Source of the DNA: Elephas maximus indicus
Lineage: Eukaryota > Chordata > Mammalia > Proboscidea > Elephantidae
Assembly: GCF_024166365.1 (NCBI RefSeq)
Contig: NC_064834.1
Location: 54,230,001-54,294,000, forward strand
Reading direction: 5' to 3'
Length of the DNA: 64,000 bases
Shown: piece after piece, positions 41,101-49,514 of the stretch
Layout: every line of letters starts with the position of its first letter
Position numbering within the stretch: the stretch's first letter is position 1
The notes under the pieces: model-generated
Database searches by the model: none
Seen by the model: only the letters and a program-made list of their open reading frames with translations
Told to the model about the DNA's origin: nothing
Made by a program: the position numbers and the translations under genes

Positions 41101-43600
41101 AAGTTATGGCAGCATTCTTAGGTGCCTGCCCATTGGCTGGACATGTCCTAGCCTCAGACACGCTTTGCAAGGCTATGTACGGGGCTAATGACAGCAACAA
41201 TAACAATGAACACTTATTGAATATTTTCTGTGTGCTCCCTCAGTGCTAATGCTTCACATCTGTAACTTCATCTAATTCTCTCACCCTAGAATTGTATATG
41301 GAGCTCTGGTGGCACAGTGGTTAAGAGCTGGGGTGTTAACCAAAAGGTTGGCAGTTTGAATCCACCAGCTGCTCCTTGGAAACCTGTTGGGGACAGTTCT
41401 GCTCTGTCCTGTAGGGTCACTGTGAGTCATAATCAACTCGACAGCAATGGGTTTGGGTTTTTTTGTTTTTCAGAGGTATATATACTATTAAAACCAGTTG
41501 CCGTTGAGTTGATTCCGACTCATGCTGACCCCACGTATGGCAGAGTAGAACTGTGCTCCACAGGTTTTCGAGGGCTGATTTTTAGAAGTAGATGCCAAGT
41601 CTGCCTTCTGAGGCTCCTCTGGATGGACTTGAACCTCCAACCTTTTGATTAGCAGCCAAGCACATTTTGTACCACCCGGGGACTCCATATATACCGTTAT
41701 CGTCCCCTTTTATAAAAGAAGAAACTGAGGCTCAGAGAGTTTAAGAAACTTGCCCGAGTGTATATAACTGTAATTGCTGGAGCTGAATTTGATCCTTAGC
41801 TGTCTTAACATTATGCTATACTATCTTCTGCCAATTGAGTAGTTACCATGGGCTGGGTCCTCTATATGTGTTATATCACTTAATCTTCATGGTAACATGG
41901 CCAGGTAGGCCATGCTGCCTCCATCTGCAGGCTCAGAGGTAGCTTGCTGTCACACAGCTAGGAAGTGGCAAAGCTGAGATGCAAAGCCAGGTCTGTTAGA
42001 GTCTCAAACTTTGTAAGACCTTGCTTCTTAAAACATGGTCCTGGACCAGCGTCATCAGCGTCATCTGAGAACTTAGAAATGAAGACTCTTCATTCATTCC
42101 CAGATGTACTGAGTCAGTGCCCGCATTTTAACAAGCTCCTCAAGTTATTTGTATGCGAAGACGTTTGAGAAACACTTGACCTTTCCTGTGCTGTAACAGC
42201 CTAGGTGTCAGAATGGGCTCCATGACAACTGGTTTGGATTGATTTTGTTCCAGTGAATAAAGGAGCAGGACCTTGGGATCCATGCCCATCACTTCTTCCC
42301 TACACATCAGTACGTGCTTGTGGTCTCTAGGACTGCTGCTTGCTTGCGTCCGTAGTAACTTCATTGTTACCTTCATCTGCTTGGACTTCGGAGGCTGATT
42401 TTCTCCCTGGGCCAGAATGAGTATCCTGGCACCCAGGGAGCAGGAGAAGGGTTGAAGGGAGATGAGATGAGCTGTGGGGCCAGCTATGGGGCCAGCTGGG
42501 AAGGCAGGCTGGGTGAATGGGCATACCCCTTCCTTTGGGGAGCTCAGAGCTGGGTGTGGGCAGGCCTGTGGGAAGAGGTCCCCCTAATACTTTGGTTTCT
42601 CCTTTCTTGCAGCCTTATCTTCATGGTACCAGTGGCATGTGGGCTCTTCCCACAGACATGGTATCTGCTTTTCATTACTCACTTTGTTTTACTGAACACA
42701 CTGCCACCACCCCCCTGATCTGCCTGCTGTCCTGAAGGAGGGAAGGAGGGGGCAAGAAGGGCAGCACTTGTCCAAGGACAGGTGCCCATGGGCTTAAACT
42801 CTGGACCCGTTTACCCCAAGGACATGGTAAACCAAAACAGATGTTCAAAGGGCAGGAGAAACCAGGAGGAGGGTTGAGGCTGCCCCCTCCCAGTTGAGCA
42901 AGGGCTCCTTGGAGAGAAGGTGAGGGAATAAGAACTTTCCCTGCTGGCTGGATTACTAGGTAGGTCTCCTTAGGCTGAGTCTGGTCTTTAAAATTGAACA
43001 AGGGGATAGGTCCTTATTCTGACTAGAAGGTAGACTGCTTGAACCTCTCCTTTTCTCAGGTATCTTGGATGGGGAGGAGGGATCAGGGGGTTGATGGGAA
43101 AGGGAAAGGACGCATCAGACCTTGGGGTCGGGGAGCTGGCTGCAGGGGACCAGGTATGGCTGGATTGTATACAGGGAAGATGCCAGTCTCTCGTCCTCAG
43201 TACTCTTAGTTCAGTACTCGTGTGCTAACATTGTGTATAAAGCATTGTGCTTGTTGTAAGAACACATATGCATGTGGAGAAGATAGAAGTTTAAACAAAG
43301 AACTTTAGCGCCGGGGGGAATGAAGTTGGCCTGAGTGGAGGTAAAAGCAACATATTGTGGTATACAGAGGTCATTAAGAGTTCTGACTGGAAAAATCAGG
43401 AAGGGCTTCTTAGAGGTGGTGTTTGGGTTGGACTTTATTTGAGGATGATTTGCTGCTGGCCCCCAGGTGGCATGTTCATAACCCTCTCCTTTCTTTTCAG
43501 TGAATTGCCAGTTTCCTATCTGGAACCTAAGCTCCAAGACACCATCAGGGCCAAGCATGGAGAACTTGTGCCTTATGTCTACTTCAATAAGGGCCTCTAA
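35014..43600 (+). CDS. SFXN2: SFXN2, sideroflexin-2 (complete, 11 coding exons)
   Basis: Coding exons 35014-35174, 35342-35512, 36645-36743, 37252-37327, 37807-37892, 39178-39238, 39620-39686, 40310-40359, 40706-40755, 42613-42660 and 43501-43600 join to 969 nt: 322 residues plus TAA, the length I recall for human SFXN2. The family signature HPDTGEKM is at residues 79-86, followed by hydrophobic segments spread over the rest (around [64 protein letters not shown]). Sideroflexins are multi-pass inner mitochondrial membrane proteins; SFXN1 carries serine for one-carbon metabolism, and SFXN2 has been tied to mitochondrial iron and heme balance. ATG context AAGATGG is good. No frameshift or premature stop is seen. 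The gene shares its promoter island with ARL3. Confidence 0.97.
35342..35512 (+). CDS. SFXN2: SFXN2 exon 3 (residues 54-111)
   Basis: 171 nt with the signature HPDTGEKM and the first clear hydrophobic stretch ([14 protein letters not shown]). Acceptor TTGGTGGCAG, donor GTGGGC. The preceding intron is only 167 bp. Confidence 0.96.
35610..35813 (+). mobile_element. AfroSINE, long and diverged form
   Basis: GGAATCCCTGGTGCAAAGAG head, GAGAAAGGCCTGACAATCAC insert, tail GACTTGATGGCAACTGGTT. SFXN2 intron 3. Confidence 0.85.
35815..36010 (+). mobile_element. MIR
   Basis: GATACTAAGCACTGTGCTAA, AAAAACTGAGGTTCTAGAGA and TTCACACAGCCAGAAAA. Confidence 0.8.
36205..36530 (-). mobile_element. L2 relic, antisense
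   Basis: CCTTGTGCCAGGTGTTAGGA and AAAACCCAGGTGCATAAAAC; ends just before SFXN2 exon 4. Confidence 0.6.
36645..36743 (+). CDS. SFXN2: SFXN2 exon 4 (residues 111-144)
   Basis: 99 nt encoding [20 protein letters not shown] to ASPTSVR, with the conserved [15 protein letters not shown] region of the family. Acceptor TTACTGGTAG, donor GTAGAC. Confidence 0.95.
36752..37130 (-). mobile_element. L2 relic, antisense
   Basis: CATTCATTCACTCATCCATT then TATGTGCCAGGCATGGTTCT, starting nine bases after SFXN2 exon 4. Confidence 0.7.
37252..37327 (+). CDS. SFXN2: SFXN2 exon 5 (residues 144-169)
   Basis: 76 nt encoding [19 protein letters not shown] to MLTK, a membrane-type segment. Acceptor CTTTCCACTAG, donor GTATTG. 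Confidence 0.95.
37545..37727 (-). mobile_element. AfroSINE, long form
   Basis: AATCCATTGCCCTTGAGTCA, long-form CACATCTTTCTCCCACATAG, head TAACCACTGCACAACCAGGG. Confidence 0.88.
37807..37892 (+). CDS. SFXN2: SFXN2 exon 6 (residues 170-198)
   Basis: 86 nt encoding [20 protein letters not shown] to MMRQ. It opens with Arg where I recall Lys in human. Acceptor CCCCCAACAG, donor GTGAGT. Confidence 0.95.
37893..39177. other. SFXN2 intron 6
   Basis: Only the MIR at 38760 is recognised. An ATG-initiated frame starting at 38696 stays open into exon 7. Confidence 0.4.
38760..38970 (+). mobile_element. MIR
   Basis: GTCACTCTGTGTCAGGTGCA, TTTTTCGGATGAGGAAAACT and AAGATCACACACACTGCG. Lies inside an open frame that reaches SFXN2 exon 7. 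Confidence 0.78.
39178..39238 (+). CDS. SFXN2: SFXN2 exon 7 (residues 198-218)
   Basis: 61 nt encoding [20 protein letters not shown], a polar loop. Acceptor CTGTGTTTAG, donor GTAAGT. An open frame in the upstream intron runs into this exon in phase (see findings). Confidence 0.95.
39620..39686 (+). CDS. SFXN2: SFXN2 exon 8 (residues 219-241)
   Basis: 67 nt encoding [20 protein letters not shown] and GM. Acceptor TTGTCGCCAG, donor GTAAGA. Confidence 0.95.
39890..40010 (-). mobile_element. L2 3'-end fragment, antisense
   Basis: ACAAATATTTATCAAGCACT then GTGCTCGGTGCTAGGGAAAC. Confidence 0.7.
40310..40359 (+). CDS. SFXN2: SFXN2 exon 9 (residues 241-257)
   Basis: 50 nt encoding [16 protein letters not shown] after the split Ile codon. 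Acceptor GTCTCTTCCAG, donor GTGAGT. Confidence 0.94.
40706..40755 (+). CDS. SFXN2: SFXN2 exon 10 (residues 258-274)
   Basis: 50 nt encoding [16 protein letters not shown], then two bases of the Phe codon. Acceptor TTTTTGTGCAG, donor GTGAGT. Confidence 0.94.
41300..41471 (+). mobile_element. AfroSINE copy
   Basis: GGAGCTCTGGTGGCACAGTG head to CTCGACAGCAATGGGTTTGG. Confidence 0.92.
41490..41690 (-). mobile_element. AfroSINE, long older form
   Basis: CAGTTGCCGTTGAGTTGATT, GGGCTGATTTTTAGAAGTAG, and head ACCACCCGGGGACTCC; the older variant with GAAGTAGAT in its insert. Confidence 0.88.
41835..41990 (+). mobile_element. MIR
   Basis: TATATCACTTAATCTTCATG, CAGGCTCAGAGGTAGCTTGC, CACACAGCTAGGAAGTGGCA. 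Confidence 0.75.
41991..43500. other. SFXN2 introns 10-11, unassigned
   Basis: Moderately GC-rich intron around exon 11 (42613-42660); no repeats recognised from 42000 to 43500. Confidence 0.4.
42613..42660 (+). CDS. SFXN2: SFXN2 exon 11 (residues 274-290)
   Basis: 48 nt encoding [15 protein letters not shown] and the first two bases of Cys290. Acceptor CTTTCTTGCAG. The donor GTATCT is weak; the frame and the next exon (TGAATTGCCAG) support it. Confidence 0.92.
43501..43600 (+). CDS. SFXN2: SFXN2 exon 12, last coding exon (residues 290-322, stop)
   Basis: Completes Cys290 and encodes [20 protein letters not shown] to YFNKGL with TAA at 43598-43600. Acceptor CTTTCTTTTCAG. The conserved C-terminal [13 protein letters not shown] block and GL end fit the family. 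Confidence 0.97.
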
Positions 43601-44803
43601 ATGCCCCGCCCCAGCAAGGACCAGCCTACATCCAAATTCACCAACTCCTCCTTAGCTGCCGTGCACACCTGGACCCTCATTCCTCTTTGCCTATAATTCC
43701 TGAGGATCAGGGTGGATTTGGGGTGGGTGGGAAGAGGCCTCATGCCTCCAGCCCCGGTACCTGTTTTATCAGATTCCAGGGGATGAAAGTGAACAAGGGG
43801 GCCAAAGATCAAAGCCTTGTATCTACCCCCTACTTCCAACTCCCATTCCTCGGAGACTAGGAACTGGGGTCTTCTTAAGGAGAAGATGCTGGTGCCTGGG
43901 AGAGATACTCAAGCTAACCATTTAGGGGAATTAGGAAACCGTAGGGATTCTGGGTTCCAACCAAGTTTGAGGAAAGGCCCCTGGAACCCAGAGAAACCCC
44001 TAGTGTCGTCCCTTGTCTTACTTTTCCTCCTCTCCTAAGCAGTGGTGCCTTTTACCCATGCAATTCTAACCTCACTCAGGAAGAGGTGGGGAAAAGAAGC
44101 CTGTCACCTTGACTTCTCATCTCCACCCTTCTCTACTCTCCTCCCCATTGCCCTGGTCTGAAAGCTTCTTTGGGAGTGCTGTTAAACTTGAGTTTCTCAG
44201 GCAGTAAAAAAAGGCCATTGTGCTGGGCAGCGGAGTTTCACAGTATTTCAGTCCCTACCTATTGACACAGACTTTGTTCTCTTGTCCTGAAATCATGTCC
44301 AAATCTATTCTTGGGATCGTCTCTCTGATTCTGGAAGTTTTCTTCCTCCCAGGGCCTCATACCTCTGTTTTAAAAGATAAATCCACTAACTGTGAATGAA
44401 CAGCATATACATAGGCATTAACCTCACATTTTAATGAGTATAATTTCCTGGCTGCCTCCCTTCTTCAGCCCAGTGGGTTAGACACCAAAGCAAGACTAGC
44501 GTGTGCTGAATGGGAAAGGGAAGTTTCCTTTGGACACCTCCAAGAGGAAATCAACCAGAACCAAAGAGCCTTAAAGTGCACACAGCAAAGCAAAGCCACT
44601 TCCCGTCCCCAGCTTGGCTTCCCTAGGCGATTTCTCTAGCTCCTCAGGGAGTGCTGTGGCTTACCTGGGGTTAATGTGTTTATGAATTTTGTCTGGTAGA
44701 ATTTGCTGACTCTCTTGAAAGGATGTCACTGTGAACTGAATAAATTTCTTTAAAGAGTACAATGAACTGTCTGCAAACTAATAAAGCCACCTGCCTTCAA
44801 CTT
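43601..44803 (+). other. SFXN2: SFXN2 3' UTR
   Basis: About 1.2 kb after the stop codon with no recognisable SINE inside, ending near two polyadenylation signals. It is one of the longest repeat-free stretches of the window. Confidence 0.75.
44739..44785 (+). terminator. SFXN2: Two AATAAA polyadenylation signals of SFXN2
   Basis: AATAAA at 44739-44744 and again at 44780-44785, the latter followed by a GT-containing stretch (GGCCTTGGCATGGAGGGT). Either could set the 3' end. Confidence 0.75.
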
Positions 44804-44839
44804 TGGCCTTGGCATGGAGGGTACACAACTATATGGGAA

Positions 44840-44882
44840 GCCTGTCGCTATGAATCTGAATCAACTTGATGGCACACCACCT
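44840..44882 (+). mobile_element. AfroSINE tail fragment
   Basis: GTCGCTATGAATCTGAATCA ACTTGATGGCA, just past the SFXN2 poly(A) signals. Confidence 0.7.
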
Positions 44883-45030
44883 GTTTTTGTGTGCTAAGAA
44901 TATTTTTTCCATTTTTAAAGGGTTATAAAAAGGAAAAAAAAAATGAAGAATATGTGACAGAGACTTTATGTATGTGTCATGTGAAGCCTAAAAAATTATC
45001 TGGCTCTTTACAGAAAGTTTCCCCTGCCTT

Positions 45031-45395
45031 AGAACAGAGGTTCTTAAGAACAAGCATCAGAACCACCTGGAAAATACTAAACTCGTTGCCCTCAAGTCGA
45101 TTCTGACTCATAGGGACCCTAGAGGACAGGGTAGAACTGCCCCGTAGGGCTTCAAAGGAGTGGCTGGTGGATTCTAACTGCCTACCTTTTGGTTGGGACC
45201 TGAGCTCTTAACCACTGCAGGGCTTCAAGAATCACCTGGAGGACTTGTTAAAACAGACTGTGGGTTTTTGATGTTTTCAACCCAACCCCAGAGTTTCCGA
45301 TTCTGTAGCTCTGGGGCAGGGCCTGAGAATTTGCATTTCTAATAATTTCCTAGTGATGCTGGTTCTATAGGTCTGGGAACCACACAATGAGGGCC
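45031..45395 (+). mobile_element. MER20-like hAT element, split by a SINE
   Basis: Left end GAGGTTCTTAAGAACAAGCA TCAGAACCACC; after the SINE GGACTTGTTAAAACAGACTG, CCGATTCTGTAGCTCTGG, GAATTTGCATTTCTAATAAT and CTGGGAACCACAC. This matches the MER20 layout. Confidence 0.75.
45079..45220 (-). mobile_element. AfroSINE inside the MER20-like element
   Basis: CTCGTTGCCCTCAAGTCGAT to TAACCACTGCAGGGCTTC. Confidence 0.88.
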
Positions 45396-45431
45396 ATTCC
45401 TTTAGAGGGAAAGGACCTCCTCCCTGAGGCC

Positions 45432-45627
45432 AAGGTATAATGTTGATTCCAACTCCTGGTAACCCCATGTGTGTGAGAGAGTAACTGTCTTCCAAAGGGT
45501 TTTAAATGCCAGATTTTTCGAAAGTAGATCATTAGGCCTTTCTTCTGAGGCACCTCTGGGTGGGCTTGAACCTCTCTAACCTTTCTGTTAGCAGCCAAGG
45601 GTGTTAACCATTAACCATCCAGGGACA
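45432..45627 (-). mobile_element. AfroSINE, long older form
   Basis: Diverged: TGATTCCAACTCCTGGTAAC, CGAAAGTAGATCATTAGGCC, head ACCATCCAGGGACA. Confidence 0.8.
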
Positions 45628-45654
45628 CCTGAGGCCGAGGTACTGGCTGCAATT

Positions 45655-46960
45655 GGATTTTTTCCCCTATTTTTAAAAAATTGGTGTGTAATCCCCATAC
45701 CATAAAATTCACGCTTTTCAAGTGTACAATTCCATGGTTTTTAGTATATTCACAAAATTGTGCAACCATCACCACTGTCTAATTCCAGAACATTTTCATC
45801 ACCCCAAAAAGAAACCCTGTATCCATTAGCAGTTACTCCCCATTGCCACCTCCCCTAAGCCACTCACAAATATTATTCTTTCTGTCTTTATGGACTTGTC
45901 TATTCTGGACAGTTCTTATAAATAGAATCAAACAGTATGTGGCCTTCTGTCTCTGGCTTCTACTTGTTAGGTGCTGTCAAGTCAGTTCCAATTCACAGTG
46001 ATCCTGTGTACAACAGAATGAAACATTGCCCGATCCTGTGCCATCCTCACAATAGTAGGTATGTTTGAGCCCATAGTTGCAGCCACTGTGTTAGTCCATC
46101 TCTGAGGGTCTTCCTCTTTTTCACTAACCCTCTACTTTGCCAAGCATGGTATCTTTCTCCAGGGATTAGTCCCTCCCAATAACGTGTCGAAAGTACTTGA
46201 GACGAAGTCTTGCCATCCTCCCTTCTAATGGGCATCCTGGCTGTACTTCTTCGAAGACATATTTGTTCCTTCTGGCAATCCATGGTATAGTCAATATTCT
46301 TCACCAACATCATAATTCAAAGGCATCAATTCTTCGATCTTTCTTTTTTGTTGTCCAGTTTTCATAGCATATGTGACAAAAATACCATGGCTTGGGCCAA
46401 GCACATCTTAGTCCTTAAAGTGACATCTTTGCTTTTTGACACTTTGAAGTTGTCTTTTGTGGCAGACTTGCCCAGTGCAATATGTCATTTGATTCTTGAC
46501 TGCTGCTTCCGTGGGTGTTGATTATGGATCCAAGTAAAATGAAATCCTTGACAACTTGAATATTTTCTCCATCATGATGTTGCTTATTGGCCCAGTTGTG
46601 AGGATTTTTGTTTTCATTATATTGAGGGGCAGTACCTACTGAAGGCTGTAGTCTTTGATCTTCATCAGTAAGTGCTTCAAATCCTCTACACTTACATCGA
46701 GTAAGGTTGTGTCCTCTGCATATCATGGGTTATTAATTAGTCTTCCTCCAATCCTGATGCCCTGTTCTTCATATAGCTCAGTTTCTCGGATTATTTGCTC
46801 AGCATACAAATTGAATAAGCATGGTGAAAGGATACAACCCTGATGTACACTTTTTCTGATTTTAAATCACGCAGTATCCCCTTGTTCTGCTCGAATGACT
46901 GCCTTCTACTTAGCATGATGTTTTCAAGGTTCATTCATGTTGTAGTATGTGCAATTTGAT
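45655..46960 (-). mobile_element. L1 3' end, antisense, split by RTE
   Basis: GTGTACAATTCCATGGTTTT and ACAAAATTGTGCAACCATCA at left; after the RTE, TTAGCATGATGTTTTCAAGG TTCATTC continues the same L1. Confidence 0.8.
45966..46898 (-). mobile_element. RTE/BovB-type LINE, 5'-truncated, nested in L1
   Basis: GTTAGGTGCTGTCAAGTCAG at its 3' end, as in the copy at 5204. Flanked by CTGGCTTCTACTT (45953-45965) and CTGCCTTCTACTT (46899-46911). The catalytic motif reads YAED rather than YADD (46711-46722), besides frameshifts, so the copy is inactive. Confidence 0.85.
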
Positions 46961-47194
46961 TTTAACTGGTGTCTAAGCAGAAAAGTCAGTCTTTGAGCTT
47001 GCTGCCTTAGGATGGGAGACCCAGGCTCCAGTTTCTGTCCGTTTCCAAAGTCACATAGGAAGAACATTACCAGAGCTAGCCAGAGCTCAGGAGCAATTCC
47101 CCATTGATACTCTTTCAAAACTCTATACCCTTCCCTTTCTTTCCCAGCTCCTCGAGTCTCCTGGCATTCTTCCTCTCTTCACAGATTGTAGCTC

Positions 47195-47872
47195 TTTTAT
47201 TTATTTATTTTTGTTGTGGTAAAAAATACAAAACATAAAATTTGCCATTTTAACCATTTTTGAGTTTCCAGTTCAGTGATATGAAGTACATTCACAATGT
47301 TGGGCAACCATTACCAAAATTCTTCATCACTCCAAGTAGAAACTCTGTACCCATAAACAATCAGTTCTCAACTTTCCTACCCGGTGCCTAATAACCTTAA
47401 CCTACTTTCTGTCTCCATGAATGTGCCTAGTCTAGATATTTCATATAAGTGGGATCATACAATATTTATGCTTTTTGTGTCTGGCTTATTTCGCTTCGCA
47501 TAATGTTTTTAAGGTTCATCCATGTTGTAGCATGTATTAGAACTTCGTTCTTTTTTTTAAAACTGAATAGTATGTATACACCCCATTTTGCTTATCCGTT
47601 CATTTGGTGTTTGACGCTTGAGTTGTTCCCATGTTTTGGCTATTGTGAATTATGTTGCAATAAACATTAGTGTATAAATATCTATCTGAGTCCCTGCTTT
47701 CAAATTGTTGGGTATATACCTAGGATGGAATTGCTAGATCATACGGTAATTCTGTGTTTAATTTTTGAGGAACCACTAAACTGTTTTCCTCAGTGGCTGC
47801 ATCATTTTGTATTCCCACCAGCAATGTATCAATTTCTCCACATCCATGTCAACACTTTTAATTTTCCATTTC
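47195..47872 (-). mobile_element. L1 3' end, antisense
   Basis: TAACCATTTTTGAGTTTCCA GTTCAG through CATCCATGTTGTAGCATGTA, CTATTGTGAATTATGTTGCA and ACATCCATGTCAACACTTTT. Confidence 0.82.
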
Positions 47873-47875
47873 TTT

Positions 47876-48310
47876 GATTCTGTGCCAAGAAATTTGGAAG
47901 ACAGCTACCTGGCCAACCGACTGGAAGAGATCCATATTTGTACCCATTCCAAAGAAAGGTTATCCAACAGTATGTGGAAATTATTGAAGAATATCCTTAA
48001 TATCATACACAAGTAGAAATTCTGCTGAAGATCATTCAAAAGCGTTTTCAGCAGTGTATAGACAGGGAACTGCCAGAAATTCAAGCCAGATTCAGTAGAG
48101 GATGTGGAACCAGGGATATCATTGCTGATGTCAGATGGATCATGACTGAAAGCAGAGAATACCAGAAAAATGTTTACCTGTGTTTTATTGACTATGCAAA
48201 AGCATTTGACTGTGTGGATCATAACAAATTATGAATAACATCAAGAAGAATGGGAATTTCAGAACACTTAATTGTGCTCATAAGGAACCTGTACTTAGAC
48301 CGAGGGTCAG
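47876..48310 (+). mobile_element. RTE/BovB-type LINE fragment, plus strand
   Basis: Plus-strand RT segment: CFIDYAKAFDCVDHNKL at 48181-48231, immediately followed by TGA. Upstream TGGCCAACCGACTGGAAGAG matches the PTNWKR region of the copy at 5204. It abuts an L1 on its left. Confidence 0.82.
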
Positions 48311-48675
48311 CCTTTTCCACTTCTCCCCTAGGAAACTTGACTTGTGGGATGAATGAATTACTAAGAAATTTGACATTACCAAAATACCTGCCATCTTTTG
48401 CAGTACTTGAGAAAGCTGGTTCAAGATGGAGGCAGAACTATGGACATTCATAAGCTGGGGCAAAATTGTTTTCTTACCTTTCCCCACTCTGCCACTGGGT
48501 AAGCCAAGAACAACTTCCTCTGAGCTCAGCTATCCGTGGGATAGGCCAGGCTGTAAAACGTTTCCTCTTGAGAGGAAATTAGCTGCTACAAACACCTGTG
48601 TTGTCTGCCTTTGAATATTTATTTTACAAACATTGATTGAGCTCATGATTAGGCCCTGTACTGGATATGTATGTT
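48311..48675. other. Intergenic, unassigned
   Basis: Follows the RTE fragment; includes AGGAAATTAGCTGCTACAAA and no recognised element. Confidence 0.3.
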
Positions 48676-48716
48676 GTTTTTATTTGCTGTCGAGTCCATT
48701 TTGACTCATAGCGGCT
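48676..48716 (-). mobile_element. AfroSINE tail fragment
   Basis: TTTGCTGTCGAGTCCATTTT GACTCATAGCGGCTGG. Confidence 0.7.
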
Positions 48717-48759
48717 GGATATTGTAGGGATTTAAAGAAAAAGAAAAAAATGAGTAAGA

Positions 48760-49290
48760 CTTGGTGTGTCATAGAAAGAGCTGCAAATTTAGTGGGAGGG
48801 GCAAGCAGGCAGATATTACAGATTAAATGCACTTTGTGGTAAATGTTATGTGAACCCGGAAGAAGAAACAAGGTGGAGGCTAAAGGAGCTTGTAAATGGG
48901 AAACTGTATGTGTAAATCCAGTTAAGGGTGCTATATAGCATAGCATATTAGGAATTTTTTAAGTGTTCAGAGTGAGTGGAATATGTGAGGAAATGTAGTG
49001 GCGGAAGGTGAGGTAAAGAGAAGTAGGCAAGGACCAGGTTACAGGGAGGACCATATTGAGAAGTTTGGACTATATATCCTGTCAGAGGGGAAGATGTGAC
49101 ATGATAATGTTTGGTTTTATGTGGTACAGCACTGTTGCTGTGGTGTGTAGAAGGAATTTGAGAGGGAGTAATTGCCTATTGAGAAGGCAGCAGAAAGGCC
49201 ATTTGTATCTAACCGGAAGATGAGAACATGGATTGAAACAATGAGGGATGGATTTCAGGGCTATTTCTGAGGTAGAGGAGTCTCCGCAAA
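48760..49290 (-). mobile_element. L2 relic, antisense
   Basis: GATGTGACATGATAATGTTT and GGTGTGTAGAAGGAATTTGA are diverged L2 features. Confidence 0.5.
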
Positions 49291-49299
49291 CTTAACTTT

Positions 49300-49452
49300 A
49301 TGCTCAGCTGCTAACCACTCAGAGGCGCTCAGAAGAAAGGTCCGGCAATATGCCTCTGAAAAATCAGTCATGGAAAACCCTATGGAGCACAGTTCTACTC
49401 TGATATGTCACCGTTAGTTGGCATCAACTTGATAGAAACTGGGTTACTGGTT
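49300..49452 (+). mobile_element. AfroSINE, older long form, 5' truncated
   Basis: TATGCTCAGCTGCTAACCAC, AAGGTCCGGCAATATGCCTC, tail ATCAACTTGATAGAAACTGG. Confidence 0.78.
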
Positions 49453-49514
49453 TTGAGATATAGTCAATAGAATTTTGTCCCTGAAACATGGTGTGACACA
49501 GCACTGTGCCTCAG

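Larger units (their letters stand above)
41195..41825 (+). mobile_element. MIR split by two AfroSINEs
   Basis: First part 41195-41295 (CACTTATTGAATATTTTCTG, TTCATCTAATTCTC) and last part 41695-41825 (GAAACTGAGGCTCAGAGAGT, AAACTTGCCCGAGTG) belong to one MIR; two SINEs in opposite orientation sit between. Confidence 0.75.
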
